A model generated the notes under the pieces. The model saw nothing but the letters and a program-made list of their open reading frames with translations, had not been told where the DNA came from and did not search any database. Below, piece by piece: positions 52,926 through 61,752 of a stretch of 64,000 nt of DNA. The DNA is taken from the NCBI GenBank assembly GCA_026636295.1, contig CP089463.1:1116001-1180000 (forward strand), given 5' to 3'. Each line of letters starts with the position of its first letter. Position 1 is the stretch's first letter. Source of the DNA: Medakamo hakoo (taxonomy: Eukaryota > Chlorophyta > Trebouxiophyceae > Coccomyxaceae). The position numbers and the translations under genes are program-made.

Positions 52926-53911
52926 ATGGACAAGACCATGACTGAGCAGCACGCCCTAGCGCTGCGCGCCTCTTCTCACAACAGCGCGGGCACCCCGCTC
53001 GCGGGCCAGGTGCGGGAAATGGAGCCATCGCGCGAGTGCCTTTTTCCCGCGCGGCCGCGCCCACCCCGCGTCGCGCCTCCTGCCCGCATTGTTGTCACAG
53101 GGTCCAACCTTGAGACCTGTTCTAGCCTGCCCGTGGGCGGGAGTGAGCTCGGAAGCAGGGAGTGGGCGCCCATGCTCGCGTTTTGTTTCCGGCTAGCACG
53201 CCCCCTCCCGCCTTTCCCGCTCCTCCCGACCCTTCCATCATCCCTCACGCCTTCCCGCGCTTTTACCTCGTCGGGCACGGCCCCGTTTCCGACACCACCC
53301 ACACACCGCAGACCGCCGACGCCCTCATGCAGGAGGCGTCGCCGACGGACCGCGTCGCCGCCTGGCTGGCCTCCACGCCGTCCGTCGTGGCGGAGGGAGC
53401 AGAGGGCGGGGGTGGTGAGGGCGGCGGCGGCCCACCCCACCACCACCGCCCACACCCGCCCCGCCCGGGCGCCTCCTTCCGCGCCCGCGCCCGCACCGTC
53501 CCGGGCGCGGGCAGCCTGGCCCGCCTGGCTCCCGTGACACCAGCCGGACCAGGCGCGCTAGGCGCCGCGGCCGCCCCACCGCCGCCGCCGCCGCCGGCCT
53601 CGCCCTTCGCGGCCGCCGCGGCGTCGCCCTTTGTCGCGTCGCCGCCCCGGCCGCGGCACGACGCGGGCGCCCACTCCCCGGCCGCGGGCCCGGCGTCGCC
53701 CGACCCGCCGCCTGGCGGCCTGGCCCGCCTGCCCAACGCGGCCGCCGCCGACGCGTGGGCCTGGTCCGACGGCGGGTCGTGGGGCTGCAACTCGTCCGAC
53801 TCGGAGTGGGCGCGGCCGGGGCCGCCGCCGGGGTGGCAGCGGCGCGGCGCGGCGCCCAGCCCGCCGCGGGCCGAGGGCGGTGCAGCCGTCCTGCTGCCGT
53901 GGGACATGTGA
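52926..53911 (+). CDS. Protein of unknown function, Pro/Ala-rich
   Basis: Exons 52926-53009 and 53312-53911 give 227 aa. The joined N-terminus (EQHALALRASSHNSAG, LAGQ / TADALMQEASPTDRVAAWLA, STPSVV) looks helical and could be the folded part. After it come His/Pro and Pro/Ala-rich stretches, and near the end a Trp/Ser/acidic motif, WAWSDGGSWGCNSSDSEWAR, that resembles a short interaction motif. No family is recognised. The splice model is supported by a CAG/GTGCGG donor and CGCAG acceptor in phase 0 and by the helix joined across it. An alternative start inside the intron (ATG 53171) is less likely. Confidence 0.55.
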
Positions 53912-54681
53912 GAGGGGGGCGGTGCTTTTTTCCGTGCTTCCCCCTCCCCCCTTCCCCCTCCCCCCTCCCCCTCCCCCTCCCTCCTCCATCCCCATCACAC
54001 CCCGCCCCTTTGTTTGCCCTCTTTTTCTTTTTTGGCCGGCCTTACGCCGCCGCACACCCCACACCCCTGTGTGAGTCTTTTTGTTGTCCGCCCACCCGCC
54101 TGTGGCACGCGCGCGCCTCTCCAGCTAGCCTTTTTCCCCCCTTCAAACGCGCCGCAGCCGTGAATTGTCCGTTTTTATTTGTGTTTTCTCCTGTTTTTTT
54201 TTCTGGGCGTTTTGAGCTTTTTTCCCCCGTGCCATCCATTTGCCCTTTTCAAGCACCCACACCGCCCCTCTTTTGTTTGTTGTTTGTGTGACGCGTGGGT
54301 CCGCGCAGCGCGCCCGCAGCGCGGCGGGAGCTCTGAGCATTGCAATGCCCTGCCGCTACCCCCCCCTGTGCGCTCCACTTTTCGCTTCAGAGGGTGGTTG
54401 TTGTTAAGTCCCGCGCAGAGGTCTCTTGCTTTTGCTCCGCCCTCACTCCCTTCTAGTTTTTGGCCTACTCTGTATGCGGATGGGGCGGGGGACGGGCGTG
54501 TTTGCACAGAGCCCTGCTCCGCGCGCGGTGGTGTGTCTCTCCCATGAAGCCCCCGGTTTCATGGACGAGGGAGAACGAGTGGGAGTGAGTGGTGGGTCGC
54601 TTGCTCTCCGTCTCTCACACCTCTGTTCTTTGCGGCGAACAAACCTCGCCCCAAAACACCCGACGCTCCTCACACACGACA
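53912..54681 (+). other. Long intergenic region, T-rich
   Basis: The longest gene-free stretch (770 bp), between two + genes. The first 350 bases are C- and T-rich (CCCCTCC repeats, then T runs near 54133, 54174 and 54194), and the GC content drops well below the surroundings. A segment around 54320-54360 can pair locally (GCATTGCAATGC). It may hold a long 3' UTR, a distant promoter or an unannotated non-coding RNA; I cannot support a gene. Confidence 0.5.
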
Positions 54682-55514
54682 ATGCAGGCTTCCCTGTCAT
54701 CTCGCCCGGCCCTGGTGCGTCCATGGGTGGGAGGAGGAGAGGGAGTGGTGGGGGCGGGGGAGCGGGCGAAAAAAAAAACGCGACCGCTGGCCGCGAGAAT
54801 CGGGCGCTGACCCGCGTGCCGGGCGATGCACGCCCGCCAGGCTGCCGCACGCACGCGTGCAGCAATGCAGACTATGCGCACATGTCTAACACAGCGGAAT
54901 GCGACGGCGAGGGCTACTTATTGGCCTCACGCCGTGGGCAAAAACGAAAGCTTGCGAGAGCGCGCCCGGGGCCGGAACGCTGTGTCTCCCTCCACGCGCC
55001 GCCCACTCACACGCACACACACACACACTCACACGCACAACCATCCGGCCCACCCAATCCAGGCCCGCCCGGCCGCCCGCCGCGCCGCGTCCATCGCCTC
55101 CCCCGCGCCCGCCCCCCGCCGCGCGTCCGTCGCCCCGCGCGCGCTGGACCTCGACTGGTCCGACCCGGACACGCTCACGGGGCTGGCCGGCGCCGTCCTG
55201 GGCGTCCTCGTCGGTATCGGCGCGCCGCTCTTCTACATCTCCCGCGACGAGAAGGACGAAGGTGTGTGCGAGCGGGTGTGAGAGGGTGCTGAGCGCGCGA
55301 GGCTTTTCAGGCGAAACATCGCGCGGCATGTTGCGCGTGCTGCTTTTCTCACCCAACCCACCCATCAAAAAAAAAAACAGCTCGCCTGGAAGAGCTGCGC
55401 GCGCTCAACCGCAAAACTTTCGAGGAGACGGGCGCGTACATGACCGAGGACGAGATTCGCGCCTTCCGCCAGCCGCGCTGGACGGACCGCCGTGAATTTG
55501 TGGACGACGACTAG
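54682..55514 (+). CDS. Small single-pass plastid-type membrane protein
   Basis: Exons 54682-54714, 55063-55261 and 55381-55514 give 121 aa. The first ~40 residues (MQASLSSRPAL, then ARPAARRAASIASPAPAPRR) look like a chloroplast transit peptide. LDLDWSDPDTLTGLAGAVLG begins the mature part, followed by one membrane helix (AGAVLGVLVGIGAPLFYI), a charged turn SRDEKDE, a helix ARLEELRALNRKTFEETGAY, and the C-terminal block MTEDEIRAFRQPRWTDRREF then VDDD. The compact, charged C-terminus reads as strongly conserved, but I do not recognise the family with certainty; a small thylakoid assembly or stability factor is a guess. Two introns, both with clear GTGCGT/GTGTGT and ACAG or CCAG sites. Confidence 0.72.
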
Positions 55515-55978
55515 ACTGTGTGATGGGATGGATGGAAAAAAAAAACATTTGTTTCGATAGCAAGCCTTTTGATGAGGGGGATAATTTTTTGTGTGCGCGC
55601 GCGGAGAGCGGGGGAAGGCGGGGGAGAGAGAAGGCTCTGGGGATTGCGTCTGAGGATGCGTGCGGCGTGCGGCGTGTGCGCCCGAGTGTGAAAACGTCGC
55701 GCACGGCTCGCCGCATGACGCAGCAAAAGGGAGGAGGCAGGTGAGGGAAGGCGTTGCCGCCCCCGTCTCCATAGTTGGCACCAGTCGCGCTTTCCCTCTC
55801 TCGCGCGAGCGGCACACCTTCTGTGTGCGGTGCCCCGCCCCTCGCCATTTTCGCACGGGCCGGACCCGCCTCCTTCCCACCGTCCCGCTCCCAAATCGTC
55901 TGCGTCGCCATCGTCTCCGTCTGCGAGCTCTAGTTTGGAGGCAGCGCGCGCCGCTTGCGCGCCGCCAAACGCCCCATC
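55515..55978 (+). other. Intergenic region
   Basis: 464 bp between two + genes, with an A10 tract at ~55537-55546 and an AT-richer stretch (55555-55592) just after the upstream stop. The remainder is mixed. No coding or RNA feature is evident. Confidence 0.5.
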
Positions 55979-56736
55979 ATGCGCCGGCCGCATGCCGCCC
56001 GCCGCCGGCCGGTGCGGCTGGGCCTGGCGCTGCTGCTGCTGGCGCTCGTGGCGCTCGTCCAGCCAGGTGCGTGGGTAGTGACGCGTCTGACGACGACTTT
56101 GCGAGCGGTGTGAATGCAGGCGCAAAGCCGCCGGACGGCCGGCAGTTTCGGGGTGTCTCCTCACACACGCACACACATGCGCGGTTTCCAGCGCCAGGCT
56201 AGCCGCCCCGGGCCCCTCCCCTCACCCCTCCCCCGCCACCCCTCCCCGCCCACCCCCCACCCCCCGCCCCCCTCCCAGCCGCCGCCGCCCGCACCCTGAA
56301 ACAGGCCTTCACCGGCGGCCTGGCCACGTACGTCCTCAACCCCATCGGCTCCCGCCTGCCGCCCGGGTCCATCAACTCCAACATCCCCGGCCTGTACTCC
56401 TCGCCCGCGACGGGCGCGCTGCCCTTCAACACGCTCATCGCCCGCATCTTGCCCCAGTTCGCGCCCGGCACGCCCGCCCAGCTGGTGCAGAACAACCCGT
56501 TTGCCTTCGTCGCCAACCCCAACGGCGGGCCGCTGGGCCAGTACCTCCTGTGGTGGGGCGGCAACGCGCGGCCGATCTCGCTGCCGACGCTGCCGACGCC
56601 GACCGCGCCCTCGGCCGCGGCCGTCTACCCCTTCCGCGACCCGGCCGTCTTCTTTGCGCAAGCGTCGGGGACGGCGCCGCAGTCGACGCCCGTCCCGAGC
56701 GGGCAGTTTGAGAACGCGGCGGCGGCGACGGGGTGA
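55979..56736 (+). CDS. Secreted or signal-anchored protein, function unknown
   Basis: Exons 55979-56066 and 56279-56736 give 181 aa. Exon 1 encodes a basic start (MRRPHAARRRPVR) and a hydrophobic core (LGLALLLLALVALVQP), a signal peptide or anchor. The mature part has TLKQAFTGGLATYVLNPIGS, LPPGSINSNIPGLYSSPATG, TLIARILPQFAPGTPAQLVQ, NNPFAFVANPNGGPLGQYLL and WWGG, then a Pro/Thr-rich region with YPFRDPAVFFAQASG. It is Asn/Pro/Tyr-rich and less Ala-rich than most proteins here, which suggests a constrained fold. I recognise no family. No cysteine occurs in the mature part. Confidence 0.68.
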
Positions 56737-56850
56737 GAGAGAGAGAGTGTGTGCGTGTCGTTTTGCTGGGCTGGAGGGGGCGAGCCATGGTTTGGTAGAG
56801 AGAGCGCGTGCATTTTTTGTGTGTGTTTGTGCGTGACTTGTGTGTGCGTG

Positions 56851-56855
56851 TGTAA
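56851..56855 (+). promoter_or_regulatory. Probable poly(A) signal TGTAA
   Basis: TGTAA 115 nt after the stop of the secreted unknown protein, within GT-rich sequence as is common upstream of algal cleavage sites. Confidence 0.5.
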
Positions 56856-56983
56856 AACTGCCTTGTGTTGTGTTTGCGTGCAGCAGCCGCGGGAGTCTGA
56901 GTCGGCGGGTGTTGTTGTTGGGTGGGTGTCGGTGACGGGATGGATGGGCCGGCCCATCAGGCAGAGGCAGAGGGAGAGGGAGT

Positions 56984-57008
56984 CCCCCCCCCCCCCCCCC
57001 CCCCCCCC
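56984..57008 (+). repeat. Poly-C tract (25 nt)
   Basis: Uninterrupted C25, in the promoter-side gap of the HERP-like gene. Confidence 0.9.
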
Positions 57009-57101
57009 GCCTGCCCGGCTGCACAGACCCGAGTTTTTTGGGGACGAGTGCCACGACCGCGAGTGGGCGACGCGCCTCACCCCCACCCCACCACGCGAGC
57101 G

Positions 57102-58779
57102 ATGGCAGACCCCACGCCGCCCTCCCCTCCTCCCACCACCCTGCGCTTCGCAGTCCGCAACCCGGCCCGCCCGGGCGCGGCGGCAGTGGGCGTGCCCGCG
57201 TCCGCGACCGTCGCCGACGTGAAAGCCGCCCTGGCGGCGGGCTATGAGGGCGCACCGCCGCCCGCCAGCCAGACGGTGAGTTGAAGGTGGAGTCTGTGCC
57301 AGTCAGCGCCAGGACGCGCGACGGGTTTGATGTGGGGGACGGCGGCGTGGGGGCGATCGAAACACAAAACACGCGAGCGCGCTCGAATGCGCCGAGGCCA
57401 TTCATCCGGCCTCCCCCCTCTCCCCACACCCTACGCAACAGCTCATCTACGCCGGCCGCGTCCTCAAAGACGACACCCTGCGCATGGTCGACGTGCTGGG
57501 TCCGATGGTGCGGGCGGAGGGCCGCGGGGGAGAGCGGTGCGTTTTTTTTTTTTTTTTTTTTTGCTCGTCGCGGGTTCCTCTCACCCTCCTCCACTGCCCC
57601 ATCCATCATCTCCACCCATCTCTCCAGGCCTCCGACCCGGGCCCGCACGCCCTGCACCTGGTCGTCAAGGCGCCGGCCGTGGCCACGGACGTGCCCAAAC
57701 CAGTTGCGGCACCGGTGCCCGCGGCCGCCGTCGCCGCGGACGCCGGGCCGTCGAGTGCTGGCGGGAGCATGGCCCAGGCGCCGCCCTCTCCTCCTCCTCC
57801 GTCGCCGCCGCCACCGCCTGCCGCACCGGCCGCCGGCACCACCAGCACTGAGGGCGTGGCGACGGCGACGACGACGGCGACGACGGCACCGCCGCCGCCG
57901 CCGCCGACGGCTGAAGGCGCGCCTCAACCGCGGGCGCCCCCCCCACCCCCACCACCTCCCACCACCGCCCCTGCCACGCCCTCCTCCGCCGCGTCCGCCG
58001 CGGCCGCCGCCGCCGCGTCCGGCGGCATCCTGGGCTACCTGCCCGTCATGCTCATCCCCATTGCTGCTGATCCAGCGGCAGCGGCGGCCTTGGCCGCCGC
58101 GGGCGTGCCCGCCGTGGCGGCCGTTGGCAGCAGCGCCGCCGCCGCCGCTGCCGCCGCTGCTCCGGGCGTCCGGCTGGGCGGCTTCGCCGCGGCCTTGGCC
58201 GGCCAGGCCGGCGCGGGCGGGCCTCTGGCCGACATGGCCGCCCGCGTGCGCGCGCTCGGCCGTGGCGGCGCGGGCGCGGCGCCCGGCCCGCCCGCACCGG
58301 GCGGCGCCGCGCGCCCGCCCGGCCCGCCCGCCGCCAATCCGCCCGCCTTCCGCCTCAACCTGGAAGCCCGGGCCGCGCTGCAGGCGGGCCTCGTCGCCCT
58401 GGTGCTCTGGCAGCACGTCCCCGCGCGCCGCCTGGCCGGCCTGGCCGCGGGCGCGGCGCTGCTGCTCGCCGCGCGCCACCCGGCCATCCGCGCGGCGGCC
58501 GGGCGGTACCTTGCGCCGCCGCCGCCGCCACCGCCGCCGGCGGCGGCTGCGGCGCCCGCTGTGCCGGCCGGCGGACCAGAGGGCGAGGGAGGCGGGGCGG
58601 GCGAAGGGGCGGGCGCGCCCCCCGCGCAACCCGCGCCGCCACCTCCGCGAGCGCCGCCCGCCCCGCCCCGCCGCGGACCGCTGGACGAACTGCGCGCGCT
58701 CATCGTCGGGCTGGTCGCGTCCCTCCTGCCGGGCTGGCCGGGCGAGGAGGGCCCGCCCGCCCGGCCGCACCAGGCTTGA
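57102..58779 (+). CDS. Ubiquitin-like domain membrane protein, HERP-like
   Basis: Exons 57102-57275, 57442-57507 and 57628-58779 give 463 aa. The N-terminal ~95 residues form a ubiquitin-like domain: TLRFAVRNPA, TVADVKAALAAGYEG, QT / LIYAGRVLKDDTLRMVDVLG, then HALHLVVK. This is followed by a long Pro/Ala-rich linker, a hydrophobic stretch ILGYLPVMLIPIAADP, and another pair LQAGLVALVLWQHVPARRLA with LAGLAAGAALLLAA. UBL at the N-terminus plus a hydrophobic C-terminal half is the layout of HERP/HERPUD and related ER-degradation proteins. Identification rests on layout and UBL sequence; a plain UBL membrane protein of another kind is possible. Confidence 0.7.
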
Positions 58780-58943
58780 GAGGACGGAGGGAGGGCGGCG
58801 GGGCGGGGCGGGGCGCGCGGGGGGGAGAGCGCTTCCTGTAGAGCCGACGACCCTTTTTCTCTTTACCCATGCCCCCCCCCCACACACACACATCCCCGTC
58901 CCGCCCCCCATCCCCCCTCTCCCTTTTTTCCCCCCCTGCCTCC

Positions 58944-59221
58944 TCACGCCGGCAGGACCTCCGCCAAAAAGTCCGCGACGTCACTCAGCTCCGCCGGGCA
59001 GGCTGAATGCCCCATGCCACGGTAGGTCTTGAAGGTCACGGGCACGCCCGCGGCCTTCAGGGCGTCGGCGGACGCGTGCCCGAACTCGAAGCGCACCACC
59101 TCGTCCGCGTCGCCGTGGCAGAACAGGACGGGGGTGGCCGCGTTGGCGGGGGAGGTCAGCGGCGGCGGGGCCGCGGCGGTGGCCAGGGGCAGGTACCCGC
59201 TCATGGAGATGACGCCGCCCT

Positions 59222-59255
<34 letters not shown>

Positions 59256-60220
59256 AGGGGGTGGGTGGGTGGGTGGGTGGCGGGGAGAGCGGGGGTGAGA
59301 GGGGGGACGGGTGAGGGAGGCGCCCCGGCACCCTCCCTCCTCTGCCCTCCCCTTCCCTCTCCCCTCGCCTCCCTCACCAGCCTGGACTGGACGCGGCCGA
59401 GCATGGCCAGGGCCATGGCCCCGCCCTGGCTGAAGCCGGCCATGACGACGCGGTGGGGCGGGATGCCGTCGCCAGCTGTCGTGCTTTCCAGCAGGCCGGC
59501 CAGGTAGTCGGCCGACGCGGACACGCCGGCGCCGTCTGCCCGCCCCTGGAGGGAGTCCAGGGAGGCGATGTCGTACCTGGAGAGAGAGAGAGAGAGAGAA
59601 AGGGGGGGGGGGCGTGCGGCGCGTGAGGGGTGTGGTGGAACGGGGGAGGGGGGGCCTCTGTCCCCCCATCCATCCCCAGGCACACACAACCCGCCCCCGC
59701 TCATCCATGGGGACATCCCATCCATCCTCCCGCGCCTCCGCCTACCCCCCCCCCCCCCCCCCCCCCCCCCCCTTTTTCTCTCTCTGTCTCTCCCTCTCAA
59801 CGCGCCCGACACTCACCAGCCCGGCATGGGAAACCCGCCGTTGAGCGTGATGGGCCGGACGGGCGCGGTCGGCAGGATGAATTTGACGTGCGGCAGGGCC
59901 GACCGCAGCTGGTACGCGACGTCCTCCCACCCCGCCGCCGTGTCTCCCAGGCCGTGCATCAGGAAGACGGCGGCCGTGGGGGTGCCGGACTTGGCGTCCA
60001 CGACCGTGGGGCGCGGGTAGGACAGGGGCATGGCGCTGCTGCCGGACGAGAACGCCGCGCGGGCGGTCGGGTGGGTGCGTGCCTGGTGGCGGACGCCGCG
60101 TGCGGACGCCAGGCGTGGAGTCGGCGCCTGGCTGCTCACAGAAGAGACGGGTGCGTGCGCGAGGCGGGCGGAACACGTGAAGAGGAGCGACGTGGCCAGC
60201 AGGGCGCGGGCGGCGGGCAT
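58944..60220 (-). CDS. Acyl-protein thioesterase / carboxylesterase (LYPLA family)
   Basis: Exons 59817-60220, 59378-59576 and 58944-59219 (-) give 292 aa. These serine hydrolases remove palmitate from proteins or hydrolyse lysophospholipids. The fold shows AVFLMHGLGDTAAGWEDVAY, HVKFILPTAPVRPITLNGGF, PMPGW / YDIASLDS, the nucleophile elbow VMAGFSQGGAMALAM, VISMSGYLPL, the Asp in LFCHGDADEVV and the His in YRGMGHSACPAEL. Unlike the ~230-aa cytosolic enzymes it has a ~65-residue N-terminal extension (MPAARALLATSLLFTCSARL) resembling an organelle or secretory signal. Intron 2 ends in A31-CAG and intron 1 carries a G28 run, both on the gene strand. Confidence 0.9.
59223..59253. repeat. Poly-T/poly-A tract (31 nt) at a 3' splice site
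   Basis: T31 on +, which is A31 on the gene strand, directly before the CAG that ends intron 2 of the thioesterase gene. Confidence 0.93.
59745..59772. repeat. Poly-C/poly-G tract (28 nt) in an intron
   Basis: C28 on +, G28 on the thioesterase gene strand, inside its first intron. A (GA)n run lies at ~59581-59599 in the same intron. Confidence 0.9.
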
Positions 60221-60547
60221 TGCGTTTTTGGAACGCAAATTGAAGACTCTGCAAAAAAGCCGAGCGACCGTCGCACCGGCCTGGCAGTGTGGAGTCTCTC
60301 CTGTGCCTCGCTGCAGCGCGAGCGAGCTTCTGCGTGCGCCGCGGGGCAGGCCCCGGCACGCCCGCGCGCGGCATCCACCCACCCACCAGCCGGGCCGCAT
60401 CAGGCCACGTCTGGCCTCGCCCCACCCGCGGGCAACCAGGCCGTGTGCCCCGGACGCCGGGCGGGGGCGCGCGTCCTCTCCCCCGCATTCGTCTCTCTCT
60501 CTCTGCCCACGCCCCACTGCCCACTCTGTCTGCTTCGACCACCCACC
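60221..60547. other. Divergent promoter region of thioesterase and TFIIE-beta
   Basis: 327 bp between divergent starts; mixed GC-rich sequence with a CT-rich tract near 60488-60505. No coding exon or RNA is evident. Confidence 0.5.
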
Positions 60548-61628
60548 ATGAACGACGAACTGGCGAAGCGGCTGCAAGACTTCCGCAAGCGCCAGGCCTC
60601 CACCGCCAACGCCAATGCGGCCATGGAAGCCGAGAAATCCCGGCGCAAAGCCGCGGCGGCCAAGGCCGCGGCGACGCGGGCGGCGACGATGGCGGCGCGC
60701 GCCAAGGCCAAGCGCGAGGCGCAGGCCGCGGCTGGAGGGGGTGGGGGTGGAGGGGGGGGCGCGGGCCCTGGGCCGGGCGGGGCGGGCGCCACGACGCGGG
60801 ACTCTCTGCGGACAGCCCGCCGGGTGGCGGGCGTGCCCCTGGCCAAACAGCTCAAGGTAAGGAGGAGCGGGCCGAAACAACAGACACGGGACGTGGGGCG
60901 GGGCGGGACGTGCGCGGTCGGTCGCCCTCCAACCCCTCTCCCTCCGCCTCTCTCCCTCTCCCCCCACGCGCATGCAGGACGCCCTGGACGCCCTGATGGC
61001 CTCCCGCGCGCCCATGCCCGCGCCGCTGCTCGCCAAAGCGTGCGGGCATGACGTGTCGCCCGGGTCGGCGCTGGCGGCGGCGTTGGAGGGCAGCGCCAAA
61101 GTCAAGGTCCACGTCCCGCCCCCCGGCGCGCCCGCGCCGCCGTCCTTTTCCTACGTCGCCACGCACGCCGCGACTGATAAGGCGGGCTTGGTATCCGCCG
61201 TCGCGGCCCACCCAGACGGGCTGGCCGAAGCCGAGCTGGCGGACGCGTACCCCGGCGCGGCGGAGGACGCGGCCGCGCTGGTGGCGGACGGCGCGCTGTG
61301 GTCGCTGCCCGACCCGGACGGCGGCGCGACGCTCTTTGCGCGCGAGGACCCGCCGCTCATCTCGCCCGACCCGGACGTCGTGGCGGCCTGGCACGCCGAC
61401 GCGGCGCCGCCCGCTGACCCGGCGGCCTTTGACGCCGCGCTGAAACGGGCTGGCATCGTGCCCGCGCCCCGACGCCTGCCCGCACGCGCGGTGTGGGGCA
61501 CGGGCGGCCGCCGACGCGGGCGGGGTGGTGGACACGCCGCGGCCCGGGCGCCGCGCGTCACGACCAACGTCCACATGCCTGAACTGTTCGAGGCCGGTGG
61601 CCCCAACCCGCAGTCGATCGATGGGTAG
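60548..61628 (+). CDS. GTF2E2: Transcription initiation factor IIE, beta subunit
   Basis: Exons 60548-60856 and 60978-61628 give 319 aa. TFIIE-beta helps load and position TFIIH at RNA polymerase II promoters. The N-terminal third is a Lys/Arg/Ala helix (LAKRLQDFRKRQAST, KSRRKAAAAKAAATRAATMA), then winged-helix parts: PLLAKACGHDVSPGSALAAA, SFSYVATHAATDKAGLVSAV with GLAEAELADAYPGAAEDAAA, LFAREDPPLISPDPDVVAAW and the Arg-rich tail ending RRRGRGG..RVTTNVHMPEL, matching the family's basic K/R-TN.H end. Overall length is close to TFIIE-beta (~290). The alternative, an unrelated winged-helix protein, is less likely because of this tail. Confidence 0.82.
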
Positions 61629-61631
61629 GGG

Positions 61632-61633
<2 letters not shown>

Positions 61634-61695
<62 letters not shown>
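61634..61695. repeat. (GT)n microsatellite, about 31 units
   Basis: Long GT run just after the TFIIE-beta stop, in the 124-bp convergent gap with the golgin gene. It probably lies in the TFIIE-beta 3' UTR. Confidence 0.95.
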
Positions 61696-61699
<4 letters not shown>

Positions 61700-61752
61700 C
61701 GTAGCTGTGTTACGCGTCCCTTTTTTTTCACTCTCTCAACCGCTCTCCATCG

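Larger units (their letters stand above)
56737..57101 (+). other. Intergenic region with poly-C tract
   Basis: 365 bp between two + genes. It contains GT-rich sequence, a TGTAA at 56851 and a C25 tract at 56984-57008, about 94 bp before the next ATG. No gene is seen. Confidence 0.6.

Noticed and set aside
53171-53311. Alternative start of the unknown + gene inside its intron
   Set aside because: The splice model joins two helix-like segments in phase with good donor and acceptor, while the intron frame adds Pro-rich filler.
59223-59253. A31 tract as the tail of a retroposed element
   Set aside because: No reverse-transcriptase-like sequence, no target-site duplication and no body of an element next to it; the intron is only 158 nt.
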